DNA of 6,531 nucleotides from Calditrichaeota bacterium AABM5.125.24 (GCA_002127415.1 MWJR01000013.1:1-6531), one strand, 5' to 3'. Counted from the stretch's first letter, positions 1 to 5,853 are shown. Notes: generated by a model not told the origin, from the letters alone. Translations and numbers: made by a program.

Positions 1-51
1 GTATTCGCCCTCGTATTTTTCGATTATCTCTATGACTTTCTGTTCTTCCAT
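1..51 (-). CDS. Partial CDS: N-terminus of a probable NuoE/HndA-like [2Fe-2S] subunit
   Basis: The first 17 codons of a gene running off the left edge, read from an ATG at 51 and ending in IIEKYEGEY. NuoE-family (24 kDa, thioredoxin-like [2Fe-2S]) subunits of bifurcating hydrogenases and formate dehydrogenases typically begin with such a charged helix (IIEKY.G) before a LIP.LQ motif, which would lie outside the window. The preceding GHKL-ATPase gene, usual next to NuoE/NuoF/HydA genes, supports the call. The frame stays open back to a TAA at 156-154, so a GTG at 102 or 96 could add residues. GGGATGA a few bases before the ATG is a weak ribosome binding site. The cysteine ligands cannot be seen, so the assignment rests on a short stretch plus context. 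Confidence 0.55.
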   Translation of the reverse strand, partial: MEEQKVIEIIEKYEGEY

Positions 52-117
52 TTTTTCATCCCATTTTTTACTGTGGTTTTCTGCTGGCTGATGGACATCC
101 ACCTGACGGTAAAAGTT

Positions 118-152
118 GTATTGTTGTGCCGGGTGGGAATATCCGACACAAT
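118..152. repeat. Imperfect inverted repeat upstream of the NuoE-like start
   Basis: ATTGTTGTGCCGG (120-132) can pair, with bulges, with CCGACACAAT (143-152) around a loop of about 10 bases. It lies between the larger repeat at 156-324 and the NuoE-like start, so the leader of that gene could fold here. No T-run follows it in the minus direction, so it does not look like an intrinsic terminator. It may be a chance structure or the edge of a degraded repeat. Confidence 0.25.
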
Positions 153-155
153 ATT

Positions 156-324
156 AAGGACTTATCCGTAAATTGGCTTGTGGCAAGGCGGACGCCCTCG
201 TCCGCCGTTTAATGTCCGGGATACCTTGGCGCACGAGAGCCTGCCCCAGCGCCTGTCCTGACGAAAGTCAGGGAAAGCTGGGGGCGTGCGCCTTGCCCGT
301 TGTTTTATCTACGGATATATCCTA
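156..324. repeat. MITE-like palindromic element between the GHKL gene and the NuoE-like gene
   Basis: About 169 bases bounded by imperfect terminal inverted repeats: 156-172 against 308-324 match at 13 of 17 positions, with shared core TACGGATA. Inside are further inverted pairs: GGCAAGGCG near 182 against CGCCTTGCC near 290, a 7-bp hairpin with loop GCCCTC at 187-206, and a nested hairpin in which CCCCAGC (244-250) pairs with GCTGGGG (277-283) around CCTGAC-GAAA-GTCAGG (257-272). No transposase or open frame is present. The right terminal repeat contains the stop codon of the neighbouring gene. It accounts for most of the 270-base gap. That it is non-autonomous mobile DNA is inferred from its structure. 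Confidence 0.6.
187..206. repeat. Perfect 7-bp hairpin with GCCCTC loop
   Basis: GGCGGAC (187-193), loop GCCCTC (194-199), GTCCGCC (200-206). On the minus strand the loop reads GAGGGC, which is also the plus-strand loop of the hairpin at 5895-5914, whose outer stem differs. It sits inside the 156-324 element. A transcript of either strand would fold here; no T-run follows on the minus strand, so termination is not indicated. Confidence 0.6.
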
Positions 325-846
325 AGCCTGTAGGCTCTTTTTTACCAGTTTTGACAGTTCCACAAGGTTTATTGATGACAGGTCTCTGCCATTAACGCTG
401 AACTTTTCAGTATCCAACCCGTATTCCCGGTCATCTTTCCGGTGCCGATATCTGAACCGAATCCCCGGATGGCCGATAATCAGCGTCATCATAGTTTTTG
501 TCATATCCCCCATCGGCTTTCGGTCTATATGGCTGTGCTGAAAGGTCGCGATCAACTCGGTTCCCCGACCGGCCTCCGATTGAATGGAAAGGTCTCCGTT
601 GGCTGCACGGGCAGCTTCCCTGAATAGGGACAATCCCAGCCCCACCTTTCGGACCGTCTTGGTGGTGAAGAATGGGTCGAGAGCCTGTTTCAATATCGAT
701 TCGTCCATTCCCCTGCCATCATCAATAATCTCGACCTTGAGCAGGTCCTCCTTCAGATCCTCACTTATCTTAATCTCAACATTTCCGGCACCGGCGACTA
801 TGGAATTCTCAACCAGGTCCAGTATGTGCAGTGAAATATCTTCCAT
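322..846 (-). CDS. GHKL-type ATP-binding protein associated with bifurcating hydrogenase operons
   Basis: A 174-residue soluble protein with a histidine-kinase-like ATP-binding fold covering roughly residues 1-105. Visible are the N box (HILDLVENS, Glu13 and Asn14), G1 box (DDGRGMD, 42-48), F box (DPFFTTK, 57-63), G2 box (GLGLSLF, 69-75) and a GRGT strand (93-96). There is no dimerisation/phosphoacceptor domain, sensor domain or membrane segment, so it is not a complete sensor kinase. Residues 97-174 form a tail starting FQHSHIDR, characteristic of the small ATPases encoded beside NuoE/NuoF/HydA genes. The ATG at 846 puts the N box at the usual distance from the start, but no good ribosome binding site precedes it. 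The TAG stop at 324-322 lies in a repeat end, so the natural C-terminus may have been altered. Kinase activity and partners are unknown. Confidence 0.85.
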   Translation of the reverse strand: MEDISLHILDLVENSIVAGAGNVEIKISEDLKEDLLKVEIIDDGRGMDESILKQALDPFFTTKTVRKVGLGLSLFREAARAANGDLSIQSEAGRGTELIATFQHSHIDRKPMGDMTKTMMTLIIGHPGIRFRYRHRKDDREYGLDTEKFSVNGRDLSSINLVELSKLVKKSLQA

Positions 847-875
847 TTAGGGTTTCTAATCCACGGAAATTTTAC

Positions 876-1042
876 TAATCAGGTCACTTTATTGTAGACA
901 CTTGCCGGACCGGCGAAGCATGCCCCTGCGAAAGCAGGGGGCCGGTATCCAGACGAATTCGAGCTTGTCCGGATTCCAACCCCCACTTTCGCGAGGGCAG
1001 GCTCTGCGTCGGAATGACAGAGCTCAGTGTCAACTATAAAAT
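876..1042. repeat. Palindromic repeat element between the PHP and GHKL genes
   Basis: Terminal inverted repeats at 889-902 and 1026-1039 match at 12 of 14 positions (TTATTGTAGACACT against the complement of AGTGTCAACTATAA). Inside, CCCCTGC-GAAA-GCAGGGG (923-940) is a perfect 7-bp stem with a GNRA-type loop, enclosed by ACCGGC/GCCGGT (about 909-914 and 941-946). The sequence from 970 to 1019 (ACTTTCGCGAGGG, then TCGGAATGACAG) has the look of the common dispersed repeats built on GGAATGAC. No gene fits in the 236-base gap 847-1082 on either strand. The element separates the tightly packed seven-gene block from the GHKL gene and may affect how that gene is expressed. Confidence 0.6.
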
Positions 1043-1082
1043 GCCCCCCTTAATAGCAAGCGAAAGTGCACGATCTTCCAAA

Positions 1083-1150
1083 TCATATTGTTTCGGATTT
1101 TTTATTTTGGTCATTCGAATTTGTTTCGTATTTCGGGCTTCGAATTTCCC
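1083..1150. repeat. Dispersed-repeat-like DNA forming the 3' end of the PHP gene
   Basis: A T-rich stretch with recurring TTCG/ATTCGAA words (for example TTCGAATTTG and TTTCGTATTTCGGGCTTCG) resembles a repeat often seen between genes in anaerobe genomes. When translated, such repeats give low-complexity peptides rich in S, N, D, Q and K. Here it is read as residues from about 243 to 262 of the PHP protein (KYETNSNDQNKK). The resemblance is from memory and was not searched. Confidence 0.45.
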
Positions 1151-1871
1151 TTTCACCTTCCCTCTTCAACGCCATTCTTAACTCCTTAAGCGAAGCCTCC
1201 TCCAACAGAAAGGTCGTGGTTCCCTTGCCAATGTCATCCAGATAGTGAGCATCTGAAGAACACAGGAGAGGATATTCATGATATTCGCCGAATCTCACAC
1301 CGGCCTCTTCGAAGCTCAAACGAGGCGAAATTTCCAAAGCGTCCAGCTCCAATCCCGGGGGGATAAATCCCAGCTGTCCGATGATCCCGAATCCCTCCCG
1401 GTCGATGTGGGCGGCAATCGCCAGTCCGTTAAAGGAATGGACAGCATCCACTATATTCTCAACGGAAAGGGCTGTGGCCCCAATCAACAGCCTCTTATTA
1501 AACCCCAATACCTCCCCCTCTGAATTCACCACCACCTGCATTCCGAAGGCCTTCTCGTCGTTCTCCCCTTCCAGGTTTTCGTAGATCAACGCCTGCAATC
1601 CCACGGCATCTTCAATCCTGTCAAAGAGCGCAACAATATGAACTTCCTCTTTCGATGTAACCTCCATTCCCGGCAGAACCGTAACCCCTTTCCCCTGTGA
1701 CGCCTTGATGAAAGCCTCTACGTTTTCAGAAGAGTTGTGATCACAGATGGCTATAAGATCGATCCCTTTTCCCGCCGCTTCTTTCACGACCCCTCGTGGG
1801 GACATCTTCAGATCACCGCATGGTGAAAGACAGGTATGGATATGCAGATCGGCTCTGAATTCCTTCAGCAT
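1083..1871 (-). CDS. PHP-domain metal-dependent phosphoesterase
   Basis: A 262-residue cytoplasmic protein of the polymerase-and-histidinol-phosphatase superfamily. The metal-binding motifs are all present in order: DLHIHT (His10, His12) leading into CLSPCGD with Cys14, Cys18 and Asp20; CDHNSSEN (Asp44, His45); PGMEVTS with Glu70; EEVHI with His78; AAHIDRE with His155; and SSDAHY with Asp207 and His209. It is therefore probably an active hydrolase of a phosphate ester or nucleotide, with unknown substrate. The HTCLSPCGD variant is typical of PHP proteins encoded with DRTGG and CBS/ATPase genes near [FeFe]-hydrogenase genes. The start ATG at 1871 overlaps the end of the upstream DRTGG gene by 7 bases, with GGGGA directly before it, indicating translational coupling. 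From about residue 243 the tail is low-complexity and appears repeat-derived; the catalytic domain is complete without it. Confidence 0.9.
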   Translation of the reverse strand: MLKEFRADLHIHTCLSPCGDLKMSPRGVVKEAAGKGIDLIAICDHNSSENVEAFIKASQGKGVTVLPGMEVTSKEEVHIVALFDRIEDAVGLQALIYENLEGENDEKAFGMQVVVNSEGEVLGFNKRLLIGATALSVENIVDAVHSFNGLAIAAHIDREGFGIIGQLGFIPPGLELDALEISPRLSFEEAGVRFGEYHEYPLLCSSDAHYLDDIGKGTTTFLLEEASLKELRMALKREGEREIRSPKYETNSNDQNKKSETI

Positions 1872-2203
1872 TCCCCGATTAGATTGAACAACCTTCCCGC
1901 CAGTTGAAACGTCGGTAATTCAGTGGTTATAATGGGGATCTGCTCCTCCTCGGCCTTCTTGAGGGTCTCCTCCTCAGGTTGGCGGCTGTTCACCAGGATG
2001 ATGCCTGAGAGTTCCTTGAGTGTGGCTACAGCTATGATGTTGGGATGGACCTGAAGGGTTATCCAGAGCTCACCCTCTTTTGAGTTGGCCATCACATCGC
2101 TCAGCAGATCGCTGACATAAGCTCCGGTCACCTGATTTGTGAGACCTTCTCCGGCGACCTTTACCTGAAGACCTAATTCTTCAACTATCTTCTTCAGAAG
2201 CAC
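1865..2203 (-). CDS. DRTGG-domain protein (second of two paralogues)
   Basis: A 112-residue single-domain protein. It aligns without gaps to the 118-residue protein at 3504-3148: SDV at 35-37, Pro54, QP at 75-76, TT at 93-94, LP at 96-97, Phe99 and GRL at 103-105 fall at the same residue numbers, and about a third of positions are identical. Such domains are named from a region of phosphotransacetylase-type proteins and are thought to be regulatory; the ligand is unknown. This copy lacks the GCGC motif of its paralogue (GAYV instead) and has only one cysteine, the last residue. The GTG start at 2203 overlaps the CBS/ATPase gene by 23 bases and the end overlaps the PHP gene by 7, so it is probably co-translated with both. 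No strong ribosome binding site is visible. Confidence 0.8.
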   Translation of the reverse strand: MLLKKIVEELGLQVKVAGEGLTNQVTGAYVSDLLSDVMANSKEGELWITLQVHPNIIAVATLKELSGIILVNSRQPEEETLKKAEEEQIPIITTELPTFQLAGRLFNLIGEC

Positions 2204-3128
2204 GATTCTCTTTATCGTTTAAATGGACGGCAATTTCAAGTCTTGTTCCCTTGCCCACAGTAGATTCCAGGTGCATCACATCGGCACACTTATGGATATT
2301 CGACAGGCCCATACCGGCGCCGAACCCCAGCTCCCTTATCCAGTCAGGCGCTGTTGAAAAGCCGGGCTCCATGGCTTTTTTTATATCGGGGATGCCGGGT
2401 CCTTCGTCCACCACCTCAATCTTGATCTCACTGGGGGTTACCTGAGCGGTGATCTCCCCCCCGTCAGTGAAAACAACGAGGTTCATCTCCGCTTCATAGG
2501 TGGCAATGGCTACCCGGCGGATAATCTTCGGAGACATCCCCATCCTTCTCAGTGTCTTCTTGAGTCCGCTGGACGTCTCCCCGGCACGGTTAAAATCCTT
2601 GCCTACAACCTTGTATTGGAATATGAGGGTCGTCTTATCGGCGATGATGTCTTCGAAGAAATGGCTGGCTCGATAGCGATGTATCTCCTCTTCATGGTAA
2701 TCTATCTCCATCTTTTTGAGCAGACCCCGAATGATGTCGCCCTTGGTGATGATTCCCACCAGATTTCCATCTCCCCGGCTAATCACAGGAAAACGTCCAT
2801 ACCCCAGCCGGTTAAACTCCTCCACCGCACGGACCAACGGCTCATTATCATACAGGGTCTCAACATCATAACTCATTCTATCCTTCACGGGACTGTCCAT
2901 CTTGCCCTCAGCCAGACACTTGATAAAATCCTCAATACTGACCATTCCGATCAGCCGTTTATCTCTGACCACGGGGACACCGGAGATATGCTTGTCACGC
3001 AACAATTCCCGGAGTTTACTCATCAGGTCATCGGGACTTACCGTAATGATATCCCTGGCCATGACCTGATCCACCTTCATCTCATAGACTAACTCCTGGA
3101 CCTTGGTAATATCCTTTTTTTCGCCCAC
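2181..3128 (-). CDS. CBS-domain pair fused to an anti-sigma-type ATPase (RsbW-like kinase fold)
   Basis: About 315 residues from the GTG at 3128. Two CBS motifs come first: residues 18-73 (VMARDIITVSPDD, then SGVPVV and LIGMVSIEDF) and 82-137 (GRFPVI and LVGIITKGDI), which together usually bind adenine nucleotides. A linker leads to a GHKL ATPase at about 165-303 with N box EAEMN (212-216), G1 box VDEGPGIPD (240-248), G2 box GFGAGMG (268-274) and GKGT (292-295). This resembles the serine kinase/anti-sigma family (RsbW, SpoIIAB). The frame is open upstream to an ATG at 3206, but that start overlaps the previous gene by about 60 bases and has no ribosome binding site. The GTG at 3128 has AGGTG 5 bases before it; an ATG at 3080 is a third option. 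Probably a nucleotide- or redox-responsive switch protein; no STAS partner or sigma factor is in view. Confidence 0.85.
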   Translation of the reverse strand: MGEKKDITKVQELVYEMKVDQVMARDIITVSPDDLMSKLRELLRDKHISGVPVVRDKRLIGMVSIEDFIKCLAEGKMDSPVKDRMSYDVETLYDNEPLVRAVEEFNRLGYGRFPVISRGDGNLVGIITKGDIIRGLLKKMEIDYHEEEIHRYRASHFFEDIIADKTTLIFQYKVVGKDFNRAGETSSGLKKTLRRMGMSPKIIRRVAIATYEAEMNLVVFTDGGEITAQVTPSEIKIEVVDEGPGIPDIKKAMEPGFSTAPDWIRELGFGAGMGLSNIHKCADVMHLESTVGKGTRLEIAVHLNDKENRASEEDS

Positions 3129-3143
3129 GGAAACACCTACTCC
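3129..3143 (-). promoter_or_regulatory. Ribosome binding site supporting a GTG start at 3128
   Basis: Read on the minus strand, GGAGTAGGTG ends 5 bases before the GTG at 3128-3126. AGGTG pairs with the 16S rRNA tail at a good spacing, while the upstream ATG at 3206 has nothing comparable. This site is the main reason for the shorter start of the CBS/ATPase gene and leaves a 19-base gap after the first DRTGG gene. Confidence 0.45.
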
Positions 3144-3147
3144 AACT

Positions 3148-3504
3148 TCATCCTTTATACTCAGAATGGCCCACCAGGCCGTTCTGATACAATCTGCCAC
3201 AGGCATCAAACAGAGGCAGGGAAGTAGTTAACAGGATGATCCCGTTTTCCTTCGCTAATGCTACCATATCATCGCCGGGCTGTTTATCTCTGACCAGGCA
3301 GATGGCCCCTACCTCGGACATCTCCCCGGTTCGTATGGCCTGTGGGTTGTTAAGTCCGGTTAACAGCAGGGCGCCGGGCTTAATAAACGACAGCACATCG
3401 CTCATAAGGTCGCAGCCGCACCCCACCTTTACCTCGCTATCCAGCTCTTCCTCCCCCGTCAACACCTGGCAATCGAGAATTTTTACAACTTCTTTAAGTG
3501 TCAT
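3148..3504 (-). CDS. DRTGG-domain protein, cysteine-rich (first of two paralogues)
   Basis: A 118-residue single-domain protein with no signal peptide or membrane segment. It shares a gapless core with the protein at 2203-1865 (SDV 35-37, QP 75-76, TT 93-94, LP 96-97, GRL 103-105). Unlike that copy it carries five cysteines (12, 29, 31, 69, 102), two of them in GCGC at 28-31, just before the conserved DLMSDV segment; these could bind a metal or act as a thiol switch, which is inference. The ATG at 3504 follows the hdrA-like stop codon by one base, so translation is probably coupled. It stands between the Hdr genes and the CBS/ATPase gene, as expected for a regulator tied to both. The biochemical role of stand-alone DRTGG proteins is not established. 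Confidence 0.8.
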   Translation of the reverse strand: MTLKEVVKILDCQVLTGEEELDSEVKVGCGCDLMSDVLSFIKPGALLLTGLNNPQAIRTGEMSEVGAICLVRDKQPGDDMVALAKENGIILLTTSLPLFDACGRLYQNGLVGHSEYKG

Positions 3505-3505
3505 C

Positions 3506-4354
3506 CTATCCCGTCCGTTTGATTATTAAATCGCCCTTTTTAATCACCCGTTCTGAGGGGACGATGCTGGTAGGGCAGTTTGACCAGCAGAGCCCGCAGC
3601 CGGTGCATTTCTCCAGGTCAACATATCGAGGCTTCTTATGAACCTTGACCTTAAAATTCCCCACATATCCCGAAACCTCTTCCACTTCGCTGTAGGTCAG
3701 AAGTTCAATGTTGGGTTCGTGACCGACGGTTCCCATCTTGGGGGTGAGGATACAGGCGGCACAGTCCAGGGTGGGAAAGGTCTTGTCCAGCTCAGCCATA
3801 TGGCCGCCGATGGAGGGTTCGCGTTCCACCAGATACACCTTTCGACCGGACTGTGCCAGCCTCAGAGCGGTCTCGATGCCTGTAATCCCTCCTCCCACTA
3901 CCAGGACATTGGGGTTCACCGGCACCTTTTTAATCTCCATAGCCTCCTGATATACCACCCGAACCACGGCTGCCGCCACGATTCTTTTTGCCTTAGCTGT
4001 GGCTTCTTGAGGATCGAGGGTCACCCAGGAGCAGTGTTCCCTGATGTTGGCCATCTGAAAGAGGAAAGGATTTAACCCCGCGTCATCACAGGCCTGTCTG
4101 AAGGTAATCTCGTGGAGCAGGGGGGAGCAGGAGGCAACCACTACACGGTTCAGTCCCAGCTCCTTAATGTCTTTCTTGATGAGCTCCTGCCCCGGATCGG
4201 AGCACATATACTTATAATCGCGGGCTACTGTCACATTGCTCATGTCGGAAGCGAACTTGATGACCTCGCCGACATTCACGGTCTTGGCAATGTTCGTCCC
4301 GCAATGGCAGACATATACCCCGATCTTCGGTCTTCCGTTTGATTTCTCACTCAT
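3506..4354 (-). CDS. hdrA: Short HdrA-like FAD/iron-sulfur protein lacking the C-terminal half
   Basis: 282 residues, compared with roughly 650 for a typical HdrA. Residues 10-130 match the HdrA N-terminal domain with conserved cysteines (VCHCG 15-19, Cys51 in CSDPGQ, Cys76 in SCSP, Cys108 in REHCSW). A Rossmann dinucleotide motif follows (VVGGGITGIETA, 152-163, with acidic Glu177 ending the second strand), then the HdrA signature CAACILTPKM (198-207) and one ferredoxin motif, CTGCGLCWSNCP (250-261). Translation stops 21 residues later, so the rest of the FAD fold and the C-terminal ferredoxin domain are missing. The next gene begins one base after the stop and shows no HdrA remnant in another frame, so a simple frameshift is unlikely. 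The start ATG overlaps the hdrB stop (ATGA), with GGAGG 4 bases upstream. In full-length relatives HdrA carries the bifurcating flavin; whether this form binds FAD is uncertain. Confidence 0.85.
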   Translation of the reverse strand: MSEKSNGRPKIGVYVCHCGTNIAKTVNVGEVIKFASDMSNVTVARDYKYMCSDPGQELIKKDIKELGLNRVVVASCSPLLHEITFRQACDDAGLNPFLFQMANIREHCSWVTLDPQEATAKAKRIVAAAVVRVVYQEAMEIKKVPVNPNVLVVGGGITGIETALRLAQSGRKVYLVEREPSIGGHMAELDKTFPTLDCAACILTPKMGTVGHEPNIELLTYSEVEEVSGYVGNFKVKVHKKPRYVDLEKCTGCGLCWSNCPTSIVPSERVIKKGDLIIKRTG

Positions 4355-5232
4355 GCTGCCTCCACTTTAGCTGTCGCCAGGAGTGAATCCACAGGCACTA
4401 TCGACCTGTTGAAGCCCAGCCTATCCCCTAAAATACCTATCGCCAATCCCAATAGCTGGGTGAAGTAGAGGATGGGCAGGGAGATATTAGTATTGAAGCG
4501 TTTATTTATCTTTCCCTGATACTGTTCGAGGTTCAACTGACAGAGAGGGCAGACTGTCACCACGCAATTGGCACCCCTTTTCCAGGCCTCATTCAGGAGG
4601 CGATAGTTAATCCTCACCCCCATATCCTCCATCGTCCCGGCAATAGAGCTCCCACAACACTGGGTCTTCAGGGGATAATCCACAACCTCCGCCCCCAACC
4701 CCTTAATGAGCTTATCCATAGAATCCGGGTTGCGTTCGTCATCAAACTCACAGTAGGGCCTCACAATCTGGCAGCCATAGTAAGGGGCCACCTTAAAGCC
4801 GCGCAGTGGTCTGGTTACCCTCTCTTTGATCTCATCCAGCTCCACATCATTCACAGCCACATCAAGAACATGCCTCACCTTCACCGTTTCCCGATATTCC
4901 ATACCTACCGATTTCAGGGCTCTATCAATCTTGGCCTTAATATCGGGATAGCGCCGGATATAGTCCTGAGTCTTCAGGAACAGCAGGTAGCAGGCGCTGC
5001 AGGGGGTAACCACATCGAGGCCGGTCTTTTCAGCTAAGGCCAGATTCCTGGCCACCATAGTGAACGACTTTAACTCGTCAACCCCAAGGGTGAGGGTGGA
5101 ACCGCAGCAGTTCCAGTCCTCAAGCTCGGTCAGCTTCAAACCCAGTGCATCGAAGGTTGCCAGTAATGATTCCTCGTATTGCTTGGCCGTTCCCTTCACT
5201 GAGCAGCCGGGGTAGTAGGCATATTCTTTCAT
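4351..5232 (-). CDS. hdrB: Heterodisulfide reductase subunit B-like protein (two CCG domains)
   Basis: 293 residues, the usual HdrB length. It carries two cysteine-rich CCG domains: first PGC at 8-10, CCG at 42-44 and CSAC at 78-81; second YGC at 152-154, CCG at 192-194 and CPLC at 228-231. In methanogen HdrB these cysteines hold two noncubane [4Fe-4S] clusters that reduce the CoM-S-S-CoB disulfide; in bacteria the natural disulfide or other acceptor is generally unknown. No signal peptide or clear membrane helix is visible, so it is probably cytoplasmic. The ATG at 5232 overlaps the hdrC stop (ATGA) with GGAGG 7 bases upstream, and its own stop overlaps the hdrA-like start in the same way, so the three subunits are probably made in step. 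All cluster ligands expected for function are present. Confidence 0.93.
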   Translation of the reverse strand: MKEYAYYPGCSVKGTAKQYEESLLATFDALGLKLTELEDWNCCGSTLTLGVDELKSFTMVARNLALAEKTGLDVVTPCSACYLLFLKTQDYIRRYPDIKAKIDRALKSVGMEYRETVKVRHVLDVAVNDVELDEIKERVTRPLRGFKVAPYYGCQIVRPYCEFDDERNPDSMDKLIKGLGAEVVDYPLKTQCCGSSIAGTMEDMGVRINYRLLNEAWKRGANCVVTVCPLCQLNLEQYQGKINKRFNTNISLPILYFTQLLGLAIGILGDRLGFNRSIVPVDSLLATAKVEAA

Positions 5233-5804
5233 GTCGTTGCCTCCAGCGATTTGAGCATCTTCTTAAGCTGGTTCTGACCCTTGATGGATTTTGTTATCAG
5301 TTCAAGTCGACCCGTTTTCATCAACTGAAGTCCCAATGGGGCCATCTTCAACAAGCTGAAGGGGTTGGTTTTAAGGGCAGACAGGGCGATAAGTATAGTC
5401 TCCGGGTTTCGACCCTTACGCTTAACCAGGCGGGTGTATTCCTGGGCCATTACAGGCAGCGGAAAACGCCTGGGATACTTCCCTTCTTTTATCGCCTTCT
5501 CCTTAAGAATATACATAATCTCGGTGATTTTAATCTCCCGGGGACAGTTGACCGTGCAGGAATAGCAGGAGGCGCACAGCCAGGGGGTAAAGCTGCTCAA
5601 AACCTCCTCCTTGAATCCCTGACGGGCCATGTTGATAATCTGCCTGGGCGTATAGTCCATATAGGTGGCCATAGGACAGGTGGCGCCGCAGGTGCCACAT
5701 TGGATGCAGTCCCGAATCTGCTCACCCCCGGGAGCGGAAATCAGCCATTTGGAGAAATCCTTGTCCAACTCGGCTTCATACTTGACGGCTGTTTCGGCTT
5801 TCAT
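5229..5804 (-). CDS. hdrC: Heterodisulfide reductase subunit C-like ferredoxin protein
   Basis: 191 residues from the ATG at 5804. Two [4Fe-4S] motifs lie where HdrC has them: CIQCGTCGATCP (Cys33, 36, 39, 43) and CASCYSCTVNCP (Cys77, 80, 83, 87). It is expected to pass electrons between the flavin-bearing subunit and HdrB. The remaining 100 residues are basic and mostly helical, with no membrane span. An in-frame GTG at 5831 would add nine residues, but a strong ribosome binding site (AAGGAGG) lies between the two and 8 bases before the ATG, so the ATG is preferred. It is the first gene of the tightly packed series, and its stop overlaps the hdrB start. The upstream region is rich in palindromes rather than genes. 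Confidence 0.92.
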   Translation of the reverse strand: MKAETAVKYEAELDKDFSKWLISAPGGEQIRDCIQCGTCGATCPMATYMDYTPRQIINMARQGFKEEVLSSFTPWLCASCYSCTVNCPREIKITEIMYILKEKAIKEGKYPRRFPLPVMAQEYTRLVKRKGRNPETILIALSALKTNPFSLLKMAPLGLQLMKTGRLELITKSIKGQNQLKKMLKSLEATT

Positions 5805-5812
5805 ATCATCAA

Positions 5813-5819
5813 CCTCCTT
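5813..5819 (-). promoter_or_regulatory. Strong ribosome binding site of hdrC
   Basis: On the minus strand AAGGAGG is followed by 8 bases and then the ATG at 5804. It fixes the hdrC start at 5804 and argues against the in-frame GTG at 5831. It is the strongest ribosome binding site in the window, fitting the first gene of an operon. Confidence 0.8.
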
Positions 5820-5853
5820 ATAGGTTCCCACTTAGCGGGTTTTGAGAGAATTC

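Noticed and set aside
180..310. Rho-independent terminator after the GHKL gene
   Set aside because: The hairpins are GC-rich, but none is followed by a T-run in the minus direction and the next gene continues on the same strand.
2616..3092. 158-residue open frame on the plus strand
   Set aside because: It is a shadow opposite the CBS region of the CBS/ATPase gene, with no domain or ribosome binding site.
3148..3510. Frameshifted C-terminal half of HdrA downstream of the short gene
   Set aside because: No further ferredoxin motif or FAD-domain remnant was found in the minus-strand protein reading downstream; the DNA is taken up by a well-formed DRTGG gene starting one base after the stop.
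3638..4075. 145-residue open frame on the plus strand
   Set aside because: It lies wholly opposite the HdrA-like gene, whose conserved motifs show the minus frame is real.
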